The notes beneath the pieces were generated by a model that worked only from the letters and a program-made list of their open reading frames with translations, ran no database searches and was not told the DNA's origin. Positions 52,392 through 61,460 of a stretch of DNA of 64,000 nucleotides are shown here, in pieces (the stretch's first letter is position 1; each line of letters starts with the position of its first letter). The stretch spans positions 18,807-82,806 of the forward strand of contig JAJTEF010000008.1 in NCBI GenBank assembly GCA_021300355.1, in the 5' to 3' direction. This DNA comes from Sphingomonadaceae bacterium (GTDB lineage Bacteria > Pseudomonadota > Alphaproteobacteria > Sphingomonadales > Sphingomonadaceae). The position numbers and the translations under genes were made by a program.

Positions 52392-54185
52392 TTAAACGGC
52401 CCGTCGCCGCCGTCTGCGCCACCAGATCATAGCCGCTGTTGCTATCAATAATAGCCCGCCCACCGGCCATAATGCGATAAGCCGCGGTATCAGCAAGGTG
52501 CGCAGCGCATTTGCGAATATCTGTTTGGGCGCAGTGTAACCGTCTGGCATGGGCAGCACGTTGTTTGCCTTGGCAAAGGCGGCGTAATCGGATTGCATAT
52601 CCGTAAAACGTTGCGGGTCGGAACCGGACAGATCGTTGGTCTCACCGGGGTCGGTGGTAATGTTGTAAAGCCGCCAGCGGCCATCGCCATAAGGCGGCAG
52701 GTTTTTGACGAGCTTGTAATCGCCTTTGAACAACACCGCGTTGCCGGACAATTCATAGCCCAATGGCTTATCCGCCGAATGCACGGACGATGCAGCCCCT
52801 GTGAGCATTGGTGTCAGGTCCATCCCAATCATGGGTTCGACGCGGCGTCCGGAAAAACGGCCTTGCTGCGGCGCGACGCCGGCGAGCTTCAGCAAAGTCA
52901 GCGGCATATCGGTGACATGCGCAAAACCCGATGCAATGCTGCCACCCTTAATCGCCCGGTTGCCCGGCCAGGCTATGATCATGGGAACACGCAAGCCACC
53001 TTCGTTTGCGGTAAACTTATATCCACGCAGGGGCGATGCCGATGCGCTGGCAAATCCCGCACCTTGTGCGGTCAGCGAACCCGGGCGTCCCTGTTGGGCG
53101 ATGCTTTGATCATAGAGAAGCTTGGCGTTCCAGCGCGTAAATGCGCCCATGTTCATTGGGTCAGTCGCTTCCGCGCCATTGTCCGACAGAAACACGAAAA
53201 TGGTGTTTTCATATTCACCGATGGCCTTCAGATGCGCAACTAATCGGCCAATTTCCCTGTCCATCGCCGTGCCCATGGCAGCATAAGCGGCCATTGCACC
53301 CGCACGTTGCCGCTTTTGCTCTGCCGATAATTTTGACCAGTCACCACTGGTGCCCATGGTCACCATCGCAACGTTCGCGGGCATCACGCCTTTGGCAATA
53401 GCTGCGGCGCGGCGCTCTTTGCGTAGCGCGGTCCAACCCGCATTGTAGCGCCCGGCATAAGCCGCAATGTCCGCATCGCGTGCCTGCACCGGAATATGGT
53501 TCGCGATGAAATTGACGGATGCCAGAAAGGGTTTTCCGCTGGCCCGGCCGCGATTAATATAGCCGATCATTCTGTCCACAATGAGCGTTGAGGAGTAAAA
53601 GCGTTTCGGCAGCTTGGCCGGCTTTCCATCGTCACTCCACTCGGTCTTGTCATAAATCAGCAGATTGGGCTTATCTTCAAAATTGTCCGCGCCCGATTGC
53701 GCCAGCGCGAGCGCGTGGTCATAGCCGCGTGCTGTGGGCAAGGTATCGGGCGTGTGGCCCAGATGCCATTTTCCGGTCAGGTAGGTGCGATAACCACCCG
53801 CGCGCAGCTGGTCCGCAATGGTCACGACGCGGTTGTTCAGATGCGACTCATAACCCGGTTTGCCGAGATGTTCCGGTGGAATTGTCTCCGGCATATTGCC
53901 CAGACCCGCGCGGTGGTTGATCACGCCGGTTTGCAGCATCGCGCGCGTTGGCGAGCAGGACCCTGCCACATGGAAGTTCGAAAAACGCACACCCTTGGCG
54001 GCAAGCGCGTCGATATTGGGCGTCGCAATCTCTCCGCCGAAGGCCCCGACATCGCTAAAGCCCCAATCATCCGCTAAAAGGATGACGATATTGGGGGCTT
54101 TTGCGGGCGCAGACTGTGCGCCAAGCGTGGTCGGGCAAAGCAGCGCCAGCGCCGTCAACAGCGTTGCCGGTCCTTTCAGCTTCAT
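52392..54185 (-). CDS. Arylsulfatase (Cys-type) with signal peptide and C-terminal TM anchor
   Basis: NIVILLADDWGFSDVGAFGGEIATPNIDAL, CSPTR in AGSCSPTRAMLQTG, GKWHLGH, C-terminal TM plus RRRRRR. Confidence 0.93.
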   Translation of the reverse strand: MKLKGPATLLTALALLCPTTLGAQSAPAKAPNIVILLADDWGFSDVGAFGGEIATPNIDALAAKGVRFSNFHVAGSCSPTRAMLQTGVINHRAGLGNMPETIPPEHLGKPGYESHLNNRVVTIADQLRAGGYRTYLTGKWHLGHTPDTLPTARGYDHALALAQSGADNFEDKPNLLIYDKTEWSDDGKPAKLPKRFYSSTLIVDRMIGYINRGRASGKPFLASVNFIANHIPVQARDADIAAYAGRYNAGWTALRKERRAAAIAKGVMPANVAMVTMGTSGDWSKLSAEQKRQRAGAMAAYAAMGTAMDREIGRLVAHLKAIGEYENTIFVFLSDNGAEATDPMNMGAFTRWNAKLLYDQSIAQQGRPGSLTAQGAGFASASASPLRGYKFTANEGGLRVPMIIAWPGNRAIKGGSIASGFAHVTDMPLTLLKLAGVAPQQGRFSGRRVEPMIGMDLTPMLTGAASSVHSADKPLGYELSGNAVLFKGDYKLVKNLPPYGDGRWRLYNITTDPGETNDLSGSDPQRFTDMQSDYAAFAKANNVLPMPDGYTAPKQIFANALRTLLIPRLIALWPVGGLLLIATAAMIWWRRRRRRAV

Positions 54186-55198
54186 TGGTTCCGCAAAGCC
54201 TCAAGACAGCCCGTCTGCGCGAGCAGCGGATCAATGCGCCCCCGCGCATTTGCATCCAACGCGGCATAGCGCGCGCGCAAATCGGCGAGGCACTTCACCT
54301 GATATTTGAAAACACCCTGTGTGTAGGGCAGGCCCATCGCGGTGATGTGGAAGCTATCTTCGCCTGCCGCAATCGCGGCGGCGTTGGCGAGCAGGAAGGG
54401 CATGTAGATTTCGCCCACCTGTTGCAGCCAAGCGGTTATAATAGGCGCAAAGGGTGCATCCGCCTTATCCCATTCGCCCGTTATTCCCGACATATCATCA
54501 ATATGGAGCAGCCAGCGGAAGCTATAAGGAAAATCTTTGCGCATCATCGCCTGCGCCGTGGGGTCAACGCCAAGCTGGGACAATTGGCCGTACATCCCGA
54601 ACTCCGCCATGCTAGGCCGCGAACCGAACAGGCAATGTTGGTCCACCACATGCGCTTCCAGCGCACCCAGAATTGCGCGGGTTGACGCTTCGATCAGCGG
54701 GAAGTTTTCAGCCGCGCAGCCGACAATTGCCATGCGGCCGACCTGGCGCGCGCGGAACTGTTCGGCATAGCCCTGACTTGTCGTCAGGCCGCCGCCCTTC
54801 ATGGCATCAAACGCGAGCCAGCGGCTCATCTGGATCTGGTCGACCTCCTCCAGCCAGCGATAGCCGAACATCGCCTTTGTCACCCACTCATCGGCGAAAT
54901 CCTCAATCAAATGCGCGATAAAGGCGTGCGCCGGATCGGGCGGGATGACCGAACGTTCGGTGTGCCGCGCCTCCAGATCATAGATCAAAGGCGTTGAATC
55001 ATTGTGGAATGTCCCATCGGGATATTCCATCACGGGGATGACGGGCGCTTTGACCTTGCTCAACGCATCGCGTGAATCAGCACCATGCACCCACAGATGC
55101 GGGATGCGGCGATAGCGCATAAGCGCGCGCATCTTCATCGAATAGGGCGAACCGAGTGCGCCGTTGATCGTGTACATGGCCGTCGTTCCTTCCGTCAT
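54182..55198 (-). CDS. Glutathione S-transferase family protein
   Basis: Thioredoxin-like N-terminus MYTINGALGSPYSMKMRALMRYRRIPHLW..VIPVMEYPDGTFHNDSTPLIYDLE; overlaps sulfatase start. Confidence 0.8.
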   Translation of the reverse strand: MTEGTTAMYTINGALGSPYSMKMRALMRYRRIPHLWVHGADSRDALSKVKAPVIPVMEYPDGTFHNDSTPLIYDLEARHTERSVIPPDPAHAFIAHLIEDFADEWVTKAMFGYRWLEEVDQIQMSRWLAFDAMKGGGLTTSQGYAEQFRARQVGRMAIVGCAAENFPLIEASTRAILGALEAHVVDQHCLFGSRPSMAEFGMYGQLSQLGVDPTAQAMMRKDFPYSFRWLLHIDDMSGITGEWDKADAPFAPIITAWLQQVGEIYMPFLLANAAAIAAGEDSFHITAMGLPYTQGVFKYQVKCLADLRARYAALDANARGRIDPLLAQTGCLEALRNQ

Positions 55199-55224
55199 GG
55201 CGGGTGTACGTCTGTAAAGCGTCC

Positions 55225-55247
55225 TATTGACATTATCAATGTCAATA
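55225..55247. promoter_or_regulatory. Palindromic operator candidate O1 in GST/tetR divergent region
   Basis: TATTGACAT-TATCA-ATGTCAATA perfect 9-bp inverted repeat. Confidence 0.65.
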
Positions 55248-55343
55248 TATCGGCGGGGAGCCTATTGATGAGGGCCGGCAAGTCTCCCTCCGCGCCCTCC
55301 ACCGATGATTTCATGCGCCGTCTGGCTGCGCCAATTGTATAAA

Positions 55344-55379
55344 TTGACATAATGTCATATTTGATGATATGTCAAATAT
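55344..55379. promoter_or_regulatory. Overlapping operator candidates O2/O3 abutting tetR start
   Basis: TGACAT-A-ATGTCA (55345-55357) and ATATTTGA-N7-TCAAATAT (55357-55379), sharing the TTGACAT/TGACAT word with O1. Confidence 0.6.
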
Positions 55380-56020
55380 ATGAAAAGCAAAGTCGATAGC
55401 CTATCGGGCACCAAGCGTGAACGCACCCGCGACCAGTTGTTGGTGTCGGCGCAATCGCTGTTGATGCACGAAGGCGCCGGGGCGCTCGGCCTGCGTCAGA
55501 TTACGACCCATGCCGGTATGGTACATGCGAGTTTTTACAATTATTATCCGGACGTGGCTGCGCTGCTCGGTGATTTGGGCGAGCTGCTCGGCGCGACCCA
55601 TGCCGCAGCGATGGCAATGCCCAGCGAAGGCGATGAAGACGCGGCATGGCGCTTCACACGGATCACGCGCCAGACGTTGCGCATTGTGGTGGAGCAGGCA
55701 GACTTTGGCCGGATGATGTTCGACATTGGCTTGCCGTCTGACCGGCTGGCTACCGAGTTGCGTTTGCGGTTAAAGATGGACATTGAAGAGGGCGTTGCGC
55801 ATGGTCTCTTCGTCTGGCACTCGATCTGCATCGGGGTGTCTTAGGCTTCGACAAGATTGATCCCGCAACCGCCCAGCTTCTGAAATATTTGGGACTGGAT
55901 GCCGCCGAAGCGGAGCGGTTAGCACATGCGGCTTTTGATTTTCCACCGCCACCCCAATTGCCGATGCGTTGGCTGGCGCTGCCGACGTCCCCGCAATCAC
56001 ACACAGGAAACACGCAATGA
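55380..56020 (+). pseudogene. TetR-family regulator, frame disrupted near 55815
   Basis: HTH RTRDQLLVSAQSLLMHEGAGALGLRQITTHAGMVHASFYNYYPDVAALL; C-terminal ALDLHRGVLGFDKIDPATAQLLKYLGLDAAEAERL continues in the -1 frame and stops at TGA 56018-56020, overlapping the downstream ATG. Confidence 0.75.
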
Positions 56021-57360
56021 AGCGTACAGCACGCCGCGGCATCGTGATCGACAAGGGTGCGCGCGATTTCGAGGCGGCGCTGCTCGGTACCAGCTTCAAT
56101 GCGCAAGACCCGGGGCGGCGTCCCGATAGGATTGTACAGGCGAATGACGTGGAAGAGGTTATCGCGGCGGTAAAGCGCGCGCGTGAAAAAGGCCTGACAA
56201 TCGGTATCTGTTCAGGCGGGCATAGCTGGGCGCAAAACCACATTCGCGACAGCGGGATGCTGCTTGATTTGTCGCGGTTGAACAGTATCGCGATCGACAG
56301 CGAAGATGGCATTGCAATCATTGGCCCGGGCTGCCTTGCAGGGGAACTCAATGCGGCGCTGGTAAAACATAAACTCTTCTTTCCTGTCGCACATGCCTAT
56401 ACGGTCGGCATGGGCGGTTTCCTGCTGCAAGGCGGCTTTGGTTGGAACAGCCGCGCGTTGGGGCTGGCGTGCCAGAGTGTGATCGGCATTGATGTCGTTC
56501 TCGCCGATGGCACCTTGGTGCATGCCAGCGAACGGGAAAATCCGGAATTACTCTGGGCCGCAAGGGGCGCTGGGCCGGGCTTTTTCGGTGTCGTGGTTCG
56601 TTTCCATCTAAAGCTGCACCGCCGCCCCAAATTTGTCGGGTTGAAGCTGCAAGTTTTTCGTATGCGCCATTTGGAAGAGGTGATGGCATGGGCAGACAAA
56701 GTGGGGCCGGATGTGTCGCCTACTGTCGAGTTTCAAATGGTCTTCAACCGAAAGGCGACCGGTATCTTCTCCCACGGCATTGAAGTTTTGGCGCCGGTCC
56801 TGACCGATAGCTGGCGCGAGGCGCGGGACGCGGTTGCCTTCATCAACGATACTCCATTGCGGTCCAAGGCCAGTCTGAATCTGCCGCTGATGCCGATGTC
56901 GCTCAACATGATGATGAATACCGGTGAGAAGACGCTGTTCCTGCCCAATACACGTTGGACCGCCGATAGCATGTGGATGAATGATCCGATTGATCCGCTG
57001 TTGCCCGCGCTACGCAAGATTGCAGACAGCCAGCCGGCGGCCCCAAGCCATGCCTTATGGCTCAACTGGAACGCCCCGCCGTCCAGACCCGACATGGCTT
57101 TTTCGCTCGAAGCACGCACCTATCTCGCGCTGTATGGCGGGTTACGCGGCACGGCGGCGACACCCGCCGATGAAAGCTGGGCAACCGACCATATGCGCGC
57201 GTTACAACCGCACAGTGTCGGCATTCAGCTCGCCGATGAAAATCTGGGACGCCGGCCGATGCCGTTTATGGCCACAGCCAATCTGGAACGGCTGGACGCA
57301 CTGCGCGCCGAATTTGATCCCGATGGCCGATTCAATAATTATATGGGGCGTGTATCATGA
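56017..57360 (+). CDS. FAD-linked oxidoreductase (berberine bridge enzyme-like)
   Basis: FAD-binding ICSGGHSWAQNHIRDSGMLLDLSRLN, GGFLLQGGFGWNSRALGLACQSVIGIDVVLADG, C-terminal DPDGRFNNYMGRV. Confidence 0.88.
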   Translation: MKRTARRGIVIDKGARDFEAALLGTSFNAQDPGRRPDRIVQANDVEEVIAAVKRAREKGLTIGICSGGHSWAQNHIRDSGMLLDLSRLNSIAIDSEDGIAIIGPGCLAGELNAALVKHKLFFPVAHAYTVGMGGFLLQGGFGWNSRALGLACQSVIGIDVVLADGTLVHASERENPELLWAARGAGPGFFGVVVRFHLKLHRRPKFVGLKLQVFRMRHLEEVMAWADKVGPDVSPTVEFQMVFNRKATGIFSHGIEVLAPVLTDSWREARDAVAFINDTPLRSKASLNLPLMPMSLNMMMNTGEKTLFLPNTRWTADSMWMNDPIDPLLPALRKIADSQPAAPSHALWLNWNAPPSRPDMAFSLEARTYLALYGGLRGTAATPADESWATDHMRALQPHSVGIQLADENLGRRPMPFMATANLERLDALRAEFDPDGRFNNYMGRVS

Positions 57361-58187
57361 AAAATAGTAAGCCAATTGTCGGGCGCTATCTGGGCTATCG
57401 CGAGGCGGACGATGCCCAGCCCTATGCCCGATTTTTCAACCCAGAACTTGCCCCGTTGGCACCGCATGTGTGCGCGGCGCTTGATCGCGGCGGCGTACCC
57501 GATGTTCTGATCCCCGGCATTGACCAGGCGAATAGCAACCTGTTCGGCGCGGAGGCTGTGTTGGAAGATGGCTGGGTCCTGACGCAAGACGGCGGCATGC
57601 GGGTCAGCGTGCGCACGGCCATGCCCGGTGTCACCCCGGCGATGGTGGATTGGTGGTTCGGCTGGCATGGCGATGCGGCCGCCAAATATAAGCTTTGGCA
57701 CCCGCAGGCACATGTCCATGTCGGCTGGCGCGAAACGCCGCCTGCAGGGGCCAGCGGTCGCGCCCTTTATGTTGGGCAGACGTCAATTGTTGACGAATAT
57801 ATCGGCAGCGGCCTGATCCGTGGCGCGATCCGTTTTGTGCCGCCCGCAACGCTTGGCTTTACCGACAAGAGTCTGGATGACGACCAACAGGCCACCATCA
57901 TTTGCGCGCGGATCGGCCTTGGCGACGCCCCGATCGATGTCGGCTATCTGGCGCACCATGTCCGCGCGGTTCCCGGCGGCAGCGAGATGCGGTCGCGTTT
58001 CTGGATGGGCGGACGCCATGTCGGCGGGCGCAACCTCGTCGGCAGCTTGGCCGCAGCCGCCGCAAAGCGCGTTTTGCGCCTAACCGAGACTGACGCCCGT
58101 GCCTTGCTGGTGCATTGCGCGCAAGAAATGCCGCATCTGGCATCCTTCCTGCCGGAGCTGTTCAGCGCATTCAAAGACGAGCGATAA
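57357..58187 (+). CDS. DAPG hydrolase (PhlG)-like protein
   Basis: MVDWWFGWHGDAAAKYKLWHPQAHVHVGW matches the PhlG-type family pattern as recalled; ATGA overlap with BBE gene. Confidence 0.75.
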   Translation: MKNSKPIVGRYLGYREADDAQPYARFFNPELAPLAPHVCAALDRGGVPDVLIPGIDQANSNLFGAEAVLEDGWVLTQDGGMRVSVRTAMPGVTPAMVDWWFGWHGDAAAKYKLWHPQAHVHVGWRETPPAGASGRALYVGQTSIVDEYIGSGLIRGAIRFVPPATLGFTDKSLDDDQQATIICARIGLGDAPIDVGYLAHHVRAVPGGSEMRSRFWMGGRHVGGRNLVGSLAAAAAKRVLRLTETDARALLVHCAQEMPHLASFLPELFSAFKDER

Positions 58188-58228
58188 GTTTGCCATTGGC
58201 GCCGTTGCACGACGCGCGCGTCCAATAA

Positions 58229-58960
58229 TCACGGTGCAACAATGCGATGTTGGGCAAGGTGTTCATAGTCGGCCATGCAGGCATCGGCGACAGCGCGCGC
58301 TTCATCGTCGAGGTTGAGCGGGCGTATATCTGGTTTTTGGAAGCCGGTGCTGGCCGCGACCGCGTCATACCAATGGCTTGCCCAAATGCCGTCATCTGGG
58401 TGGATGCCAGCGGGCCATGACAACATGGCTGGGTCCCATGCGATGTTGAGTGCATCGCAGAGCAAAGCCAACGTCTTCGCGGGATTTTTAAGAATGTCCG
58501 CGCTGTCGACGACGGGTGGGGCATAGCCGGTCCGGTCGGCGATACGATCAAAGAACGCACGCTGGGTTGCGTAACCAAGGTCTTCGACGTTCACGCTCTC
58601 TCGCTTAACGCGATAGCTGGCGACCATATTCGCCGGTTCGCGAACGAGAAAGGCGTGGCGGCAGTTGGTCAAATCATCGGGTTGGATTGGGCCGACCATA
58701 TGGTGGGTCATCTGCTTTTGATACCACAAGGGCGCACCTCCCGGTGCCGGACCGGAAAGGCGGGCTGCTACGCTGGACCAGTTGCAATCCATATCGGCGA
58801 TGACTTCTGCTGCCATGGGGTGCGGCTCGCCGCTATGTGCAAGGAAGCAGCCGTAAAAGGGTTCGTCACTGACCGCGCAATCCGCGCGCGACGAAAAGCT
58901 GCGCATCATAGCTGTCGAGATGTTGCGTGGTCCCGACCACATGCATATCCGCTGTGTCAA
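58229..58960 (-). CDS. Sulfotransferase-family protein
   Basis: N-terminal WSGPRNISTAMMRSFSSR P-loop-like motif, FLVREPANMVASY. Confidence 0.8.
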   Translation of the reverse strand: MTQRICMWSGPRNISTAMMRSFSSRADCAVSDEPFYGCFLAHSGEPHPMAAEVIADMDCNWSSVAARLSGPAPGGAPLWYQKQMTHHMVGPIQPDDLTNCRHAFLVREPANMVASYRVKRESVNVEDLGYATQRAFFDRIADRTGYAPPVVDSADILKNPAKTLALLCDALNIAWDPAMLSWPAGIHPDDGIWASHWYDAVAASTGFQKPDIRPLNLDDEARAVADACMADYEHLAQHRIVAP

Positions 58961-59877
58961 GGTCGGCTCTGGCCTGCGACGTCGCGCTCGATGAAGGCGC
59001 GGTAGAGATTTTGTAGGCGCTCGACGACTGGCCCCTTTCCATCGGTTAAGACACGGCCATCGATGGTATGCGCAGGAACAACCCCGGCAAAGGTTCCGGT
59101 GACAAAAGCTTCATCGGCACCATAGACATCGGTCATGGAGAAGTTGCGTTCGAACACAGGAATATCATTCTCCCGGCACAGGCGAATGACGTTCGCGCGC
59201 GTGATGCCGGCGAGGCAATAATCACCGGTTGAGGTCCACACTTCCCCTTTGCGGACGATAAAGAAATGGGTCGAATTGCATGTGGCGACAAAGCCGTGCG
59301 GGTCGAGCATCAAGGCTTCATCTGCGCCCGCTTGCGCCGCCTGAATGCAAGCGGTGATGCAATTGAGCTTGCTATGCGAATTGAGCTTGGGATCCTGCAC
59401 CGCCGGATCACCGCGACGGACGTGGACGGTAAACAATGACAGGCCGCGATCAACCGTTGCGGGAAGCGGGTCTTTATATTCGGCAATAATGACAATGGTC
59501 GCGGGTGATACGACCACACGTGGATCTTGGTACGGCGTTGAACGTATGCCACGCGTGACCATCAGCCGGATATGGCATTTGTCCATCTGGTTCGCGTCAA
59601 TGGTCGCATAGAGGCGCGCCTTCATTTCCGCGCGGGAAATGCCGATGTCCATGGCAATCGCCTTTGCGCCTTCCCACAAACGGTCAAGATGTTGGTCCAA
59701 AAAGGCCATGCGTCCTGCGTGAACGCGGATTCCCTCCCACACCCCGTCACCCAGCATGAAGCCGCTGTCAAAGACAGAGACCATTGCCTGCGCACGGGGC
59801 GTAAGCTGACCATTAACGTTGATGAGGATCGCGTCATTGCGCGAATCAGAGACGAAATCATGCGTTCCAAGTGCCAT
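58957..59877 (-). CDS. Class IV aminotransferase (BCAT/D-amino acid aminotransferase-like)
   Basis: GDGVWEGIRVHAGR, KLNCITACIQAAQAGADEALMLD, GITRANVIRLCREN; overlaps sulfotransferase gene. Confidence 0.88.
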   Translation of the reverse strand: MALGTHDFVSDSRNDAILINVNGQLTPRAQAMVSVFDSGFMLGDGVWEGIRVHAGRMAFLDQHLDRLWEGAKAIAMDIGISRAEMKARLYATIDANQMDKCHIRLMVTRGIRSTPYQDPRVVVSPATIVIIAEYKDPLPATVDRGLSLFTVHVRRGDPAVQDPKLNSHSKLNCITACIQAAQAGADEALMLDPHGFVATCNSTHFFIVRKGEVWTSTGDYCLAGITRANVIRLCRENDIPVFERNFSMTDVYGADEAFVTGTFAGVVPAHTIDGRVLTDGKGPVVERLQNLYRAFIERDVAGQSRP

Positions 59878-60031
59878 GTTGTTGACCGTAACGTTGGCCG
59901 GGCGGGCGCGTCAAATAGGAACGCGCAACGTCCATCTCTTAACGCTTCGCAGAGAACCGCAGCTTCATCGCGTGTCTGACATTTGGCGGAAACGAAACGG
60001 AACCAAGGGACTTCTTGATTACGCGTTTAGT

Positions 60032-60106
60032 TGGTTCCCCGGTAAGGATTCGAACCTCAATAGACGGAGTCAGAGTCCGTAGTCTTACCGTTAGACGACC
60101 GGGGAA
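60032..60106 (-). tRNA. tRNA-Gln (anticodon CTG), CCA encoded
   Basis: Reverse strand TTCCCCGGTCGTCTAACGGTAAGACTACGGACTCTGACTCCGTCTATTGAGGTTCGAATCCTTACCGGGGAACCA; cloverleaf with loop CTCTGAC. Confidence 0.92.
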
Positions 60107-60273
60107 CAGAAGGCGGGCGTATATGCTGGTGCCCGTGCACGGTCAAGCCGCTGAATTTGGCCGGTTGCGACGATATTCAAAAATGTTGAATTTTTAACGT
60201 GCAGCGCGTATCAAGGTGTCAGGTACCGGCAGCACATCTGCCCGGATAGAAAATAAGAAGTGAGTTTACGGCT

Positions 60274-61458
60274 ATGGGCGAGAATGTCGCGCCATCGCCG
60301 CAACAGGGACGCGGGCGTAAACGTAAAAAACCGCCCCGTCGCAAGAATGCGGCACCCAAGGCTGCAAAACTGCAGCAGGCTTCGGCTGAGGGCGCAGCGC
60401 GTGCACACACATCCAACCCGTCTTCGAAACCCGCCAATGGCTTTGCTGCTGCCGATAACGCGGCTTTGCGGCGTAATTGGCTTGATCGGACAGCATATGC
60501 TGCGCTGGACCTTGGGACGAACAACTGCCGATTATTAATCGCGCGGGCTGGCGGCGATGATTTTACTGTCGTTGATGCATTTTCCCGGGTCGTCCGGCTG
60601 GGCGAGGGGCTTACTGCGACGGGCCGGATGAGCGATGAGGCCATGGACCGCGCGGTTGAGGCGCTTTCTGTGTGCGCCGAGAAGCTGAAAAAACGTAATG
60701 TCGTTCTGGCAAGGTCCGTCGCCACCGAGGCATGCCGTCAGGCCGTCAATGGCGCGCAATTTATCGAGCGCGTCAAGCGTGAGACAGGCATTCATCTCGA
60801 CATCATCAGCCCACAGGAAGAGGCGCGCCTTGCCGTCATGGGATGCCATACCTTGCTTGAGCAAGGGGAGGGCCCAGCGTTAATATTCGACATTGGCGGC
60901 GGATCGACCGAGCTTGTGCTGGTGTCGACAAGTGGCGTTGTCCCGGAAATATTGGACTGGGTAAGCGTTCCATGGGGCGTGGTTTCGTTGACCGAAAGTG
61001 AACGGGCCGAGGCCGAGACGCCCGAGCAGCTAAACGCCATTTACGCAGCGATGCGTGCAAAGGTGATGGCAAGCTTTGCCGAGTTCGCCGCACGTTTGCC
61101 GGAGGATGGCGGAGACCGCAGGCTTTTGGGGACTTCGGGAACGGTCACGACGCTTGCCAGCGTCTATTTGAAGCTGAACAGCTATGACCGCCGCGCTGTG
61201 GACGGGCTGTATTTGCCGACCGCCGCCATGCGCGAGATTAGCCGCGAGCTTGCCCGCCGCGATATAGACGGGCGGGCTGAATTCCCGACCATTGGGCATG
61301 AGCGCGCAGACTTAGTCGTTGCCGGTTGCGCCATCCTTGAGGCTATTTTTGATATATGGCCCGGTGAGCGGCTGGGCGTTGCGGATCGCGGAATTCGCGA
61401 AGGCATTTTGCGTGCGCTGATGGCGAGCGACGCCAAGCGCAGAAATCGACGGAACTGA
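60274..61458 (+). CDS. Ppx/GppA phosphatase family protein
   Basis: AALDLGTNNCRLLIAR, ATEACRQAVNG, IFDIGGGSTELVLV. Confidence 0.92.
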   Translation: MGENVAPSPQQGRGRKRKKPPRRKNAAPKAAKLQQASAEGAARAHTSNPSSKPANGFAAADNAALRRNWLDRTAYAALDLGTNNCRLLIARAGGDDFTVVDAFSRVVRLGEGLTATGRMSDEAMDRAVEALSVCAEKLKKRNVVLARSVATEACRQAVNGAQFIERVKRETGIHLDIISPQEEARLAVMGCHTLLEQGEGPALIFDIGGGSTELVLVSTSGVVPEILDWVSVPWGVVSLTESERAEAETPEQLNAIYAAMRAKVMASFAEFAARLPEDGGDRRLLGTSGTVTTLASVYLKLNSYDRRAVDGLYLPTAAMREISRELARRDIDGRAEFPTIGHERADLVVAGCAILEAIFDIWPGERLGVADRGIREGILRALMASDAKRRNRRN

Positions 61459-61460
61459 AA

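Noticed and set aside
55201-55380. The TGACAT palindromes considered as a CRISPR-like or iteron repeat array
   Set aside because: Only three short dyads with irregular spacing; best explained as transcription-factor operators.
58229-59877. Sulfotransferase plus aminotransferase considered as part of the sulfatase/dehalogenase island
   Set aside because: They form their own coupled pair on the opposite strand, and I recall similar pairs outside such islands; kept separate from the island hypothesis.
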